Positions 1 to 6,738 of a stretch of DNA of 6,908 nucleotides are shown here, in pieces. The translations under genes were made by a program, and so were the position numbers. The notes beneath the pieces were generated by a model that had not been told where the DNA came from, searched no databases, and was given only the letters and a program-made list of their open reading frames with translations. This stretch comes from Fidelibacterota bacterium. Lineage in GTDB: Bacteria; Fidelibacterota; Marinisomatia; Marinisomatales; UBA2128. Positions within the stretch are counted from its first letter, which is position 1, and every line of letters starts with the position of its first letter. The stretch spans positions 16,909-23,816 of the forward strand of contig NVVH01000010.1 of assembly GCA_002402135.1 (NCBI GenBank), given 5' to 3'.

Positions 1-105
1 TCTCCCGTTTAGTCAATTTATTCGGAGGCCTGAGTTGAAACAAGCTCTTTGTCCGACAATGTTTTTTCTGTTTACGTAACCGTTGTTTTTTGCCGCACCT
101 CACAG

Positions 106-120
106 TTAACTTTAATCACC
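106..120 (+). promoter_or_regulatory. Possible promoter for the nfeD-floA cluster
   Basis: The 120 bases before the nfeD ATG hold no confident gene. TTGTTT at 83-88 is followed 17 nt later by TTAACT (106-111). The overlapping TAACTTTA (108-115) resembles the Bacteroidetes-type -7 box TAnnTTTG. Either reading would place transcription start very near the ATG, which would agree with the lack of a Shine-Dalgarno sequence (a leaderless message). The matches are weak and A/T-rich sequence gives such hits by chance, so this is only a suggestion. Confidence 0.2.
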
Positions 121-1485
121 ATGAAACCCTGCTTGTTCAACATCACACTAATGTTTTTTCTCTCTACTGGTGTGTTATCCGCTGATCTAGTTTACCATGT
201 CCCCATCCACAAGACTATTGACCTTGGATTGCCGGCGTTTATCGAACGTGCCATCGCAGAGGCGAAGGAGGACAAAGCCAGCGCCATCGTCTTCGACATT
301 GATACATTCGGCGGGCGGGTAGACGGCGCCACGGAGATCAAGAACGCTATCCTTCAGCTGGACAGTTCCATCACTACGGTAGCGTTCATCACCGGCGAAG
401 CCGCCTCCGCCGGAGCCCTCATTTCGCTGGCGTGCACCAAAATTGTCATGACCAAAGGAGCTTCTATTGGTGCGGCAACGGCTGTGGATATTCAGGGTAA
501 CAAGGCCAGTGAGAAAGTGATCTCCTACATGCGGAGTATGATGCGCTCTACCGCTGAAGCCCGAGGCCGCAGTCCTATCCTGGCGGAAGCCATGGTGGAC
601 GACAGCATCGGTTTCAGTCATGTGGTGGTCAGGGGAGATAGTCTGGAGGCGAGTGACCTGGAGGGTTCCAAGAAAGGGAAGCTCCTCACTCTGAGTACAA
701 CTCAAGCCTTGAAATTCGGCATAGCGGATCACTCGGTGGAGACCTTGCCGGAGGTGCTCGAGTTTCTCGGCATGAGTGGCGCACAGATCAAGGAAATGGA
801 TGTAAACTGGTCGGAAAAACTGGTTCGGTTTCTCACTGATCCTATCGTCAGCTCGCTCCTGATGACCCTCGGTTTCCTCGGTCTGCTCTTCGAAATTCAG
901 TCACCGGGCTGGGGTATACCGGGAACGGTGGGCATCGTGGCTTTGTCTTTATTCTTCGGTGCTACACTCTTCGCTGAATTGGCTACCATGGAAGAATTAC
1001 TCATTCTACTGGTGGGAGTAGCGCTGGTGCTGGCAGAGGTGCTGGTGATTCCCGGATTCGGTGTCGTAGGCATCATGGGCATTATTACCATCATGCTGGG
1101 GCTCTATCTTATGCTCATACCCAAACATCCCCTGCCCAGCGACTTGTCGTCTGCATCATGGGGACTGGTTATCGGTCTTGTCGGTGGACTCGTGGGTATC
1201 TTTCTGATGGGCAGAGTTTTGATACGAAGCAGGTTCTGGCAGAAAATCACTTTGCCATTTACCGAACGCAGTTCAGAAGGGTACAGCACCTCCATCGGTT
1301 TGGAAGAGCTGGTGGGCTCCCACGGTGAAGCTATCACGGATCTGCGACCGGCGGGTCAAGTCAGTATAGCAGCCCGGCGAATCTCTGCTGTGAGTGAAGG
1401 TGACTTTATCAACAAGGGAGACAGCGTTGAAGTTTTAAGCGTTGAAGGGTATCGAGTAATGGTAAGAAAACTGGAAACATCATAA
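121..1485 (+). CDS. NfeD family membrane-bound serine protease (long, ClpP-class form)
   Basis: This is a 454-residue long-form NfeD protein, the YqeZ/PH1510 type. Residues 1-20 look like a signal peptide. Residues 22-215 are a ClpP/crotonase-like protease domain with the FDIDTFGG strand (58-65). The probable nucleophile is Ser96 in GEAASAG, and the probable general base is Lys132; this pairing follows the Ser-Lys dyad known for the archaeal homologue PH1510. About five hydrophobic segments lie between 240 and 368, including the GIPG and IPGFG turns. Residues 398-451 match the soluble NfeD OB-fold ([15 protein letters not shown]). Homologues of PH1510 cleave a stomatin-like partner, and the next gene encodes such an SPFH partner (FloA), only 13 nt downstream. 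I chose the ATG at 121 because the signal peptide starts there; an in-frame TTG at 49 would add 24 residues ahead of it. Neither start has a clear Shine-Dalgarno. Family is confident; protease activity is inferred. Confidence 0.9.
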   Translation: MKPCLFNITLMFFLSTGVLSADLVYHVPIHKTIDLGLPAFIERAIAEAKEDKASAIVFDIDTFGGRVDGATEIKNAILQLDSSITTVAFITGEAASAGALISLACTKIVMTKGASIGAATAVDIQGNKASEKVISYMRSMMRSTAEARGRSPILAEAMVDDSIGFSHVVVRGDSLEASDLEGSKKGKLLTLSTTQALKFGIADHSVETLPEVLEFLGMSGAQIKEMDVNWSEKLVRFLTDPIVSSLLMTLGFLGLLFEIQSPGWGIPGTVGIVALSLFFGATLFAELATMEELLILLVGVALVLAEVLVIPGFGVVGIMGIITIMLGLYLMLIPKHPLPSDLSSASWGLVIGLVGGLVGIFLMGRVLIRSRFWQKITLPFTERSSEGYSTSIGLEELVGSHGEAITDLRPAGQVSIAARRISAVSEGDFINKGDSVEVLSVEGYRVMVRKLETS

Positions 1486-1490
1486 GGAGG
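1484..1490 (+). promoter_or_regulatory. Strong Shine-Dalgarno deciding the floA start
   Basis: AAGGAGG starts at the second base of the nfeD stop codon and lies 8 nt before the ATG at 1499, and the match to the 16S rRNA tail extends into GGTGA. An in-frame GTG at 1490 overlaps this site and so cannot be the start it serves; the ATG at 1499 is preferred. It is the best ribosome binding site in the window, which suggests FloA is made in larger amounts than its neighbours. Confidence 0.85.
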
Positions 1491-1498
1491 TGACATCC

Positions 1499-2518
1499 AT
1501 GTTTGGTTCAATACTACCGTTTGTTATGTTGGCAGCAATTCTGCTTTTTGTCTTTATGCTTTTTTACTTTGTCCCTTTGGGTATGTGGATTCAGTCGCTT
1601 GTATCACTGGGACTGGGAAGGATCACTATCATAGATCTGATCCGCATGCGTTTGAGGAAAATTTCACCCAGGCTCATTGTGGATGCTATCATCAACCTGC
1701 ACAAGGCAGGGCTGGAAGACATCTCCACCGGTATGCTGGAGACTCACTTTTTGGCAGGCGGCAATGTACCCAATGTGGTCTTTTCCTTGATTGCGGCCGA
1801 CAAAGCTAAAATCCCGCTGACCTTTGAAACTTCAACAGCCATTGATTTGGCCGGTCGCGACATCAAGACGGCGGTGCAGACCTCAGTCTATCCCCGGGTG
1901 ATTGATGCTCCGTCTGATGGTAAACTTGCAGCTGTGGCCAGGGATGGTATAGAAGTGAAGGCGCGAGCCAGGGTCACTGTACGAACGAATATTCCCGGTC
2001 TGGTAGGCGGCGCTACAGACGAAACCATCATTGCCCGCGTGGGCGAAGGAATTGTGAGCGCTATCGGTTCCTCTGAATCCTACAAAAAGGTGCTGGAGAA
2101 TCCTGATTTCATTTCACGAAACGTACTGGATAAAGGGCTGGATGCCGGCACTGCCTTTGAGATTTTGAGCATTGATATCGCGGATGTTGATATTGGCAGA
2201 AATGTGGGGGCTCATCTGCAGGCCGACCAGGCAGAAGCCGATCTGCGGGTTGCCCAGGCCAGGGCAGAGACCCGCCGGGCAATGGCTGTGGCAGAAGAGC
2301 AGGAGATGGTGGCACGAGTGGTTGAAATGCGAGCCAAAGTTGTAGAAGCTGAAGCCGAAGTGCCTAAAGCCATGTCTCAGGCGTTCCGGGAAGGAAATCT
2401 GGGTATCATGGATTATTACAACATGCGGAATATTCAGGCGGATACCTCTATGCGTGAGTCCATCTCCGGTGCTGGAGAAAAGGGCACTACTGAAGCCCCG
2501 AAACGGGATAACGATTAA
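1499..2518 (+). CDS. floA: Flotillin-like protein FloA (SPFH family)
   Basis: This 339-residue protein is close in length to B. subtilis FloA/YqfA (331). Residues 5-38 are a hydrophobic hairpin-type membrane segment. The SPFH/band 7 region follows, with [17 protein letters not shown] (134-150), [19 protein letters not shown] (157-175) and the [10 protein letters not shown] helix (182-191). From about 235 there is an Ala/Glu-rich coiled coil ([19 protein letters not shown]) ending in [20 protein letters not shown]. FloA oligomerises on the inner face of the membrane and organises membrane microdomains in Bacillus, where protein complexes and proteases assemble. The last ~20 residues are polar and variable, and look disordered. 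It sits directly after nfeD, which matches the known NfeD-SPFH pairing, and 6 nt before the third gene. All the family hallmarks I know are present and I see no damage. Confidence 0.95.
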   Translation: MFGSILPFVMLAAILLFVFMLFYFVPLGMWIQSLVSLGLGRITIIDLIRMRLRKISPRLIVDAIINLHKAGLEDISTGMLETHFLAGGNVPNVVFSLIAADKAKIPLTFETSTAIDLAGRDIKTAVQTSVYPRVIDAPSDGKLAAVARDGIEVKARARVTVRTNIPGLVGGATDETIIARVGEGIVSAIGSSESYKKVLENPDFISRNVLDKGLDAGTAFEILSIDIADVDIGRNVGAHLQADQAEADLRVAQARAETRRAMAVAEEQEMVARVVEMRAKVVEAEAEVPKAMSQAFREGNLGIMDYYNMRNIQADTSMRESISGAGEKGTTEAPKRDND

Positions 2519-2524
2519 TAAGTA

Positions 2525-3049
2525 ATGGACTTCGAGTTTCTCTATTGGATCATTCTGGGATTAATCTATCTCATGGTGAAGTCGCTGCGTAAAAGACGTC
2601 AGCAGCCTCAAGAGCATGATGAATTTCAACCTACAACTGAAGAGGTTCTGGAAGAGGAAGAGACCCTCCCGGCCTGGCTGGAAAGTCTCGTTAAAGGAGA
2701 GGATGACACTTCGCAACCTGAGCAGCCAGTGGGCAAGAAGCGCCAAGCAACTATCAGGGAAGATTTGGCTGCCTATGATGAGGATTTAGCAGAACCGGTC
2801 ATGGAAACTGAAATCCCTCTTGAGGTAATTTCGGAGCCTCAAGAAAAACTGAAAAATCTTCGGTCTAAGATACGCTCCAAGGCTCCAGGAAGTGGAGTTC
2901 AAAAAGGGCGAGTACAACGAGCACTTGACATGCGTGAGATCAGGGATCTGGTAGCCAGAAGAAAAAAACTTCGCCAGTTGATTGTCTACAAGGAAATTCT
3001 GGGGCCGCCCAGAGCTTTGAGATCTTTGCGGACCGGGAGGCAATTCTAA
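2525..3049 (+). CDS. Unrecognised membrane-anchored acidic protein, third gene of nfeD-floA cluster
   Basis: I do not recognise this 174-residue protein as a named family. Residues 4-18 are a short hydrophobic helix (FLYWIILGLIYLMVK) followed at once by a positive cluster (KSLRKRRQ), which predicts an N-terminal anchor with the rest in the cytoplasm. Residues 29-115 are acidic and low in complexity (EEVLEEEE, KGEDD). The C-terminal 45 residues turn basic and helical, with the most conserved-looking block at 149-166: LRQLIVYKEILGPPRALR. From memory, similar 'EILGPP.ALR' tails occur at the ends of anchored hypothetical proteins in several Gram-negative groups; a database search is needed to confirm this. 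It begins 6 nt after floA, with no clear Shine-Dalgarno, so it is probably translated by coupling. It takes the position yqfB holds in Bacillus but does not resemble it by eye. A role as a FloA/NfeD partner is inferred from position only. Confidence 0.75.
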   Translation: MDFEFLYWIILGLIYLMVKSLRKRRQQPQEHDEFQPTTEEVLEEEETLPAWLESLVKGEDDTSQPEQPVGKKRQATIREDLAAYDEDLAEPVMETEIPLEVISEPQEKLKNLRSKIRSKAPGSGVQKGRVQRALDMREIRDLVARRKKLRQLIVYKEILGPPRALRSLRTGRQF

Positions 3050-3643
3050 TCAGGTGATCTGGCTGTAAATTTCGTCAACCTGCATGATTAGATGTTCTTC
3101 ACTGCCGCTGTTGTCTATAATGAAATCAGCCATATGTACTTTTGCTTCTTCAGGCAGCTGAAGATCCATCCGCTTTTGAATCTGATCTCGCTTTAGCTTG
3201 CCCCGCTTCAGCGCCCGCTGCATTCTTAATCCGTATTGTACAGTAACGACAATGACATAGTCCAGGTGTTGGTCCAGTCCGGATTCGTAGATTAGAGCCG
3301 CATCCACGACGAAGAGAGATGCTTCACCTTTTTCCAATACTTTTCCATATTGTCTATCTATTGATTCAAATACATGAGGATGGATAATTGCGTTGAGGAC
3401 GGCTTGATTTTCGTCATTAGCAAAAGCGACTCTGGCTAATTTTTTAGAATTAATCATCCGATCAGGATTTAGGATATCACTGCTAAATTCCTCGATGAGA
3501 TCTTCTTGTACCTGCTCATTCTCGTTGAGAATCTCTTTCGCTTCCTTATCAGCGTCGAACCGGTACGCTCCCAGTTCTTCCATGCGGATGCTCGCTGCAC
3601 TCTTTCCGCTGCCGATACCGCCTGTGACTCCAACCTTCAACAT
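3050..3643 (-). CDS. coaE: Dephospho-CoA kinase
   Basis: CoaE catalyses the last step of coenzyme A synthesis, phosphorylating the 3'-OH of the ribose of dephospho-CoA with ATP in the cytoplasm. The 197 residues match the usual ~200. The Walker A loop is GGIGSGKS (8-15). FDADKEAKEIL (29-39) supplies the Asp-Ala-Asp substrate and metal motif. IIHPHV (86-91) is the conserved His-Pro segment. DAALIYESGLD (114-124) corresponds to the usual D-x-P-L-L-[FY]-E-S-G-L block, with Ala where Pro is common. FIIDNSGS (174-181) is the C-terminal Asn-Gly/Ser segment. It is the last gene of the minus-strand run. Its ATG lies 2 nt after the adk stop, with only a weak AAGAAG-like site ahead of it. Its stop codon abuts the stop of the converging gene, with no base between. 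Confidence 0.95.
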   Translation of the reverse strand: MLKVGVTGGIGSGKSAASIRMEELGAYRFDADKEAKEILNENEQVQEDLIEEFSSDILNPDRMINSKKLARVAFANDENQAVLNAIIHPHVFESIDRQYGKVLEKGEASLFVVDAALIYESGLDQHLDYVIVVTVQYGLRMQRALKRGKLKRDQIQKRMDLQLPEEAKVHMADFIIDNSGSEEHLIMQVDEIYSQIT

Positions 3644-3645
3644 GA

Positions 3646-4296
3646 CTATTCTTCTTTGGGAAGATTTTCTAAAATACGAGCCGTTACTTCTTCGATGGTT
3701 CCCACACCATTTATTCTAATAAGCTGATCTCTTTCTGCATAGTAAGCGATGAGCGGTTCCGTCTGTCGCTTATAAACTTTCAGTCGTTCACGTATGACAT
3801 TAGGCTGATCATCATCCCGTTGGATGAGTTCTCCACTGCATTGGTCACACTTTCCTTCCTCTCGAGACGGACTATTAAGTAGATTGGTGATTGCACCGCA
3901 CGAACCGCAAGTCCGCCGGTTGGAGAGTCGCTCGCTTAGGATCTCATCTTCACCTTCAAGCGCCACTACGGTGTCCAAATTCTGATTAATTTGACTCAGT
4001 AGTTCATTCAGCCCGTCAGCTTGTGGAAGTGTACGAGGAAATCCATCAAATAGATAGCCGCCATGAGTATCAGGTTGCTGTAAGCGTTCTTCGACCATTC
4101 CCAATATGACATCATCCGGCACAAGTCTCCCCCGGTCCATATAGGTCCGGGCTTCTTTACCAAGATCGGATTTTGTTGAAATGACGTCTCTCAGCATGTC
4201 ACCAGTGGATAGATGCGGAATGGTGATACGTTGGCAGAGGATCTTTGCCTGAGTTCCTTTTCCAATTCCCGGTGGTCCTAAAAAAACGAGTCTCAT
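3646..4296 (-). CDS. adk: Adenylate kinase with four-cysteine zinc lid
   Basis: Adk interconverts ATP + AMP and 2 ADP in the cytoplasm. The 216 residues fit the long-lid bacterial type. The Walker A loop is GPPGIGKGT (7-15). HLSTGDMLR (28-36) is the AMP-binding segment, and YLFDGFPRT (81-89) is the strand and FPRT motif. The lid carries Cys130-x2-Cys133 and Cys150-x2-Cys153, the pattern of a structural zinc site, in place of the polar network of enteric Adk. DDDQPNVIRERL (161-172) holds catalytic-site arginines. It starts 9 nt after the transporter stop, in an A-rich stretch (AACAAAAAAAATG) with no Shine-Dalgarno, so translational coupling is likely. In many bacteria adk lies in the ribosomal protein cluster near secY; here it sits with nucleoside salvage and coaE. 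Confidence 0.97.
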   Translation of the reverse strand: MRLVFLGPPGIGKGTQAKILCQRITIPHLSTGDMLRDVISTKSDLGKEARTYMDRGRLVPDDVILGMVEERLQQPDTHGGYLFDGFPRTLPQADGLNELLSQINQNLDTVVALEGEDEILSERLSNRRTCGSCGAITNLLNSPSREEGKCDQCSGELIQRDDDQPNVIRERLKVYKRQTEPLIAYYAERDQLIRINGVGTIEEVTARILENLPKEE

Positions 4297-4305
4297 TTTT
4301 TTTGT

Positions 4306-5523
4306 TTAGATAAGTATTCCTACGATAGTAGCTGTTAGCCAGGAAGCTAAAGCTCCACCTATCATTGCTTTGAAAACTATTTTTGCTAACTCTTTTCTCC
4401 TCTTAGGAGCTATTCCCCCGATTCCTCCCAGCTGAATTCCTATGGAAGCAAAGTTAGCGAACCCACAAAGTGCGTAACTGGCAATAATAGCAGTCCGTTC
4501 TGAAATTTCGTGAGCAACACGCAGATCTTTTAAATCACCGTAAGCGATGAGTTCAGTGAGAACGATCTTTTTGCCCATTAATGTGCCTAACGCAGCAGAT
4601 TCATTCCAGGGAGCTCCCATTGTCCAAGCCAGTGGTCTAAAGATAAATCCGAATATTTCTTCCATTGAAGTATCAAGAAGTCCCAGTAGTGCATTTATCA
4701 TAGCAACCATTGAAACAAAGGCAATCAGCATTGCTGCTACGTTGGCCGCCAGTTTCATCCCGCTGGTGGCGCCTTGAGAGATGGACTCCATTGCGTTCCC
4801 TGCAGTTTTTTCTACTTCTATTTTCACATAACCTTTTGTTGCTGGTTCTTCGGTTTCCGGGTACATGATTTTAGCTATTACCAAAGCTGCAGGGGCACTC
4901 ATTATTGAAGCAGCCAAGAGGTGACCTGCAATCCCAGGTACATCTGAGAGCATTATGACATAGACTGCCATAATGCCGCCGGCGACAGTTGCGAAACCGC
5001 CCACCATTACTGCCATTAGCTCTGACTTAGTCATTGCATCTATGTAAGGACGGATCATTAGCGGTGCTTCGGTTTGTCCTACAAAAATGTTTGCGGAGAC
5101 AGAGAGAGTTTCTGCGCCACTTGTCTTTAATGTTTTCTGCATGGCCCATGAAATTCCACGAACAATAAACTGCATGATTCCAAGATGGTAAAGGAGTGCC
5201 ATAAGAGCAGAGAAGAAAATAATGGTAGGCAGAGCCCTAAATGCAAAGTTGAGAAGTGGTCCTTCTACAACACCGCTACTGAAAGTCTTGAAAAGGAAAT
5301 CACCTCCGGCATCAGAGAAACTGATCAGCTTTCGGAGGAATCCATCGACAGCCGCAAAAAATGGTTGTCCAATGGGTGTTTTGAGTATGACTAGAGCAAA
5401 AAACAGCTGAAGCCCAAATCCCCACAGAACGATACGTTTGTCAATTTTTTTCTTGTTGTTCGAAAGCAGCCAGGCTATCCCTAAAAGCACTACAATTCCT
5501 AATAATCCTATAAATCGTTCCAT
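4306..5523 (-). CDS. Concentrative nucleoside transporter (CNT/NupC family)
   Basis: This is a 405-residue inner-membrane symporter that takes up nucleosides with Na+ or H+, near the 418 residues of the structurally studied Vibrio cholerae CNT. The N-terminal domain occupies roughly 5-80, followed by the gate and core domain. Key substrate motifs are visible: GQTEAPLMIRPYI (149-161), whose Gln150-Thr151-Glu152 align with the uridine-contacting Gln-Thr-Glu of vcCNT; HLLAASIMSAPAAL (201-214); Glu324 in TELIAY; and GFANFASIGIQLGGIGG (354-370), in which Asn357 and Ser360 align with the Asn/Ser sugar contacts. The TEL replaces the more usual NEF. Ion and substrate specificity cannot be read from this. 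It starts 11 nt after tdk with an AGGAG site, and it feeds substrates to Cdd and Tdk in the same run. I leave the symbol blank because nupC, nupX and nupG naming is not resolvable here. Confidence 0.93.
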   Translation of the reverse strand: MERFIGLLGIVVLLGIAWLLSNNKKKIDKRIVLWGFGLQLFFALVILKTPIGQPFFAAVDGFLRKLISFSDAGGDFLFKTFSSGVVEGPLLNFAFRALPTIIFFSALMALLYHLGIMQFIVRGISWAMQKTLKTSGAETLSVSANIFVGQTEAPLMIRPYIDAMTKSELMAVMVGGFATVAGGIMAVYVIMLSDVPGIAGHLLAASIMSAPAALVIAKIMYPETEEPATKGYVKIEVEKTAGNAMESISQGATSGMKLAANVAAMLIAFVSMVAMINALLGLLDTSMEEIFGFIFRPLAWTMGAPWNESAALGTLMGKKIVLTELIAYGDLKDLRVAHEISERTAIIASYALCGFANFASIGIQLGGIGGIAPKRRKELAKIVFKAMIGGALASWLTATIVGILI

Positions 5524-5527
5524 TATT

Positions 5528-5532
5528 CTCCT
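5528..5532 (-). promoter_or_regulatory. Shine-Dalgarno of the CNT transporter gene
   Basis: On the minus strand AGGAG lies 4 nt before the ATG, in the 11-nt gap after the tdk stop. The spacing is slightly short. It supports the chosen start. Confidence 0.6.
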
Positions 5533-5534
5533 AT

Positions 5535-6095
5535 CTAATCTGGTGGTTCATAACAGTTTCGACAGCGTGCTTCGTACAGTTCTTTCTCCCCAATGATGAT
5601 TCGTTCACTATCTTCTGATAATCGTTGCGTATAGTTGGCGGGATTTCCGCAAATGACACAGATGGCGAGAGTCTTGGTGATGTACTCTGCCTCAGCCAGA
5701 AGCGCAGGTATTGGGCCGAATGGATTAGCTAGAAAATCCTTATCTAATCCTGCTACAATGACTCGCTTCTTAAGCGTAGCCAATTCCACACATACATCGA
5801 TTAGCTTGTCATCGAAGAACTGTGCTTCATCAATTCCGATTACCTCGGCGTTTTCAGATCGCCGTAGAATATCCGCAGATGAATCCACAGTCTGTGATTT
5901 CATCTTGGATTGGTTGTGAGAAACTATGTGGTCTGCATGAAAACGGGTATCAATTTTCGGTTTGAAGATTTCAACAGACTGCTTGGCAATCTCTGCTCTT
6001 CTTAATCTACGGATAAGTTCTTCTGTTTTACCGCTAAACATACTACCGCAAATAATTTCTATCCATCCGGATTCGCGTGGACTGTGAGTGGGCAT
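5535..6095 (-). CDS. tdk: Thymidine kinase (type II)
   Basis: Tdk phosphorylates thymidine (and deoxyuridine) to the monophosphate, a cytoplasmic salvage step. The 186 residues match the small tetrameric type II enzymes. The Walker A loop is GSMFSGKT (17-24), preceded by the family's I-x-I-I-x-G strand. IDEAQFF (88-94) is the Walker B region with the probable catalytic Glu90. [15 protein letters not shown] (116-130) is the conserved thymidine-side segment. Cys146-x2-Cys149 and Cys178-x2-Cys181 form the structural zinc site, and NYTQR (154-158) starts the lasso loop over thymidine. Nothing is missing. The ATG has no Shine-Dalgarno (GATAAAATTTATG) and sits 12 nt after the stop of the broken uridine kinase, so ribosomes that once coupled from that gene may now reach it less efficiently. 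The transporter follows 11 nt later. Confidence 0.97.
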   Translation of the reverse strand: MPTHSPRESGWIEIICGSMFSGKTEELIRRLRRAEIAKQSVEIFKPKIDTRFHADHIVSHNQSKMKSQTVDSSADILRRSENAEVIGIDEAQFFDDKLIDVCVELATLKKRVIVAGLDKDFLANPFGPIPALLAEAEYITKTLAICVICGNPANYTQRLSEDSERIIIGEKELYEARCRNCYEPPD

Positions 6096-6107
6096 AAATT
6101 TTATCTA

Positions 6108-6358
6108 TTAAGCAGTTAGAAGGAGATGAATCTTTTCCTGAACTAGATTAATAGAAGCCTGATTATTCCCTCCTTCGATAATTATAATATCCGCATAATT
6201 TTTCGTTTTTTCTACAAATTGCTCATTCATAGGGCGAACAGTCTCCAGATATTGGTGAACGATACTTCTCACATCCCTGTCTCGCTCTTCAATATCACGT
6301 TTAAGTTTCCTGATGAACCGGAACCGCCGGTAATTCCAACCAGAATGTGTTTATTCAT
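6108..6358 (-). pseudogene. udk: Uridine kinase remnant with internal frameshifting deletion
   Basis: Read from the ATG at 6358, the strand gives MNKHILVGITGGSGS, the start of uridine kinase up to the middle of its Walker A loop. It then drifts through nonsense to a TGA at 6269-6271. In another frame, from about 6317 to the TAA at 6108-6110, the sequence reads FIRKLKRDIEERDRD, then VHQYLETVRPMNEQFVEK and NYADIIIIEGGNNQ. This is the C-terminus of the same enzyme (compare IRRIMRDINERG, VVRPMHNQF and YADIIIPEGG in B. subtilis Udk). A full gene is about 630 bp; only 251 bp remain, so some 120-125 codons are missing. The Walker A lysine, the uridine-binding residues and the Walker B region are lost, and no kinase can be made. 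The start overlaps the cdd stop as ATGA, so the two genes were translationally coupled. Whether this is a real mutation or an assembly gap cannot be told from one sequence. Confidence 0.88.
6315..6325 (-). repeat. Short GGTTC direct repeat at the udk deletion joint
   Basis: On the minus strand GGTTCCGGTTC contains GGTTC twice, one base apart. The first copy codes Gly-Ser of the Walker A loop. The second can be read either as the next Gly-Ser of the loop or as the Arg-Phe just before IRKLKRD of the C-terminal part. CGGTTC (6315-6320) is therefore a likely microhomology shared by both ends of the deletion. The original, undeleted sequence is not available, so this is inferred. Confidence 0.5.
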
Positions 6359-6738
6359 CTCTTTAATGTCAAGTTGTCAAACGGTTCTGGTAGCAAAGCA
6401 CCGGCGGATGTTAACGTTTCATTCCCAGATTCATCTACGAGAGTTATGGGGATATCGCCGCACAACTCCCAAATGACTTGCCTACAGGCACCGCAAAGGG
6501 AAGCTTTATTTCGAGATGCAACTGCCAATCTTATAAAGGATCTGTGGCCTTGAGCAATAGCTGCGGTCACCGCAACACGTTCAGCGCAGATGGTTAGTCC
6601 GTAACTTGCAGACTCAACATTGCAGCCCACTATTATTGAACCGTCTTCTGTTTCAATTGCAGCCCCAACAGAATAATCTGAATGAGGTGCGTGTGCTCTT
6701 GAGCGGGCTGACATTGCTGCTTCAAGTAATGAATCCAT
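6355..6738 (-). CDS. cdd: Cytidine deaminase
   Basis: Cdd deaminates cytidine and deoxycytidine to uridine and deoxyuridine through a zinc-activated water. The 127 residues match the homotetrameric ~130-residue class. HAPHSDYSVGAA (16-27) is the substrate-binding start. GCNVESASYGLTICAERVA (38-56) contains zinc ligand Cys51 and proton-shuttle Glu53. LCGACRQV (81-88) gives zinc ligands Cys82 and Cys85. The residue before Cys82 is Leu where the family nearly always has Pro (PCxxC). LLPEPF (115-120) is the usual C-terminal block. I chose the ATG at 6738, not one at 6819, because it has an AGGAG site 6 nt ahead and begins where the family begins; the longer reading runs through the rhomboid gene. 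The start overlaps the rhomboid stop by 1 nt and the stop overlaps the udk start as ATGA. Its product uridine would have been the substrate of the now broken udk. Confidence 0.95.
   Translation of the reverse strand: MDSLLEAAMSARSRAHAPHSDYSVGAAIETEDGSIIVGCNVESASYGLTICAERVAVTAAIAQGHRSFIRLAVASRNKASLCGACRQVIWELCGDIPITLVDESGNETLTSAGALLPEPFDNLTLKR

Noticed and set aside
1..38. End of an upstream gene (frame 3, ...LVNLFGGLS then TGA at 36-38), or a 14-codon leader from a TTG at 35 behind GGAGG
   Set aside because: Only a dozen codons are visible, with no recognisable motif; chance is as likely.
49..120. TTG at 49 as the start of the NfeD protein, adding 24 residues
   Set aside because: The signal peptide begins naturally at the ATG at 121; the extra residues would precede it and have no Shine-Dalgarno at proper spacing.
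187..732. A 181-codon minus-strand open frame inside nfeD
   Set aside because: The plus-strand frame encodes an unmistakable NfeD protease domain; the antisense product has no motif and a composition typical of a shadow frame.
3048..3058. ATCAGGTGAT palindrome at the convergent stops as a terminator
   Set aside because: The arms are 4 bp with a 2-base loop, A/T-rich, and with no T tract; too weak to terminate.
6160..6180. AAGGAGG on the minus strand inside the udk remnant as a ribosome binding site
   Set aside because: It encodes the conserved Glu-Gly-Gly of Udk and no start codon follows at a usable distance; tdk begins far downstream.
6269..6358. A small functional peptide (29 codons) made from the udk start
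   Set aside because: Its first half is the Udk N-terminus and the rest is out-of-frame udk sequence; nothing suggests selection for the peptide.
6219..6553. Plus-strand open frames across the cdd-tdk interval
   Set aside because: They are antisense to clear Cdd and Udk coding sequence and show no family resemblance.
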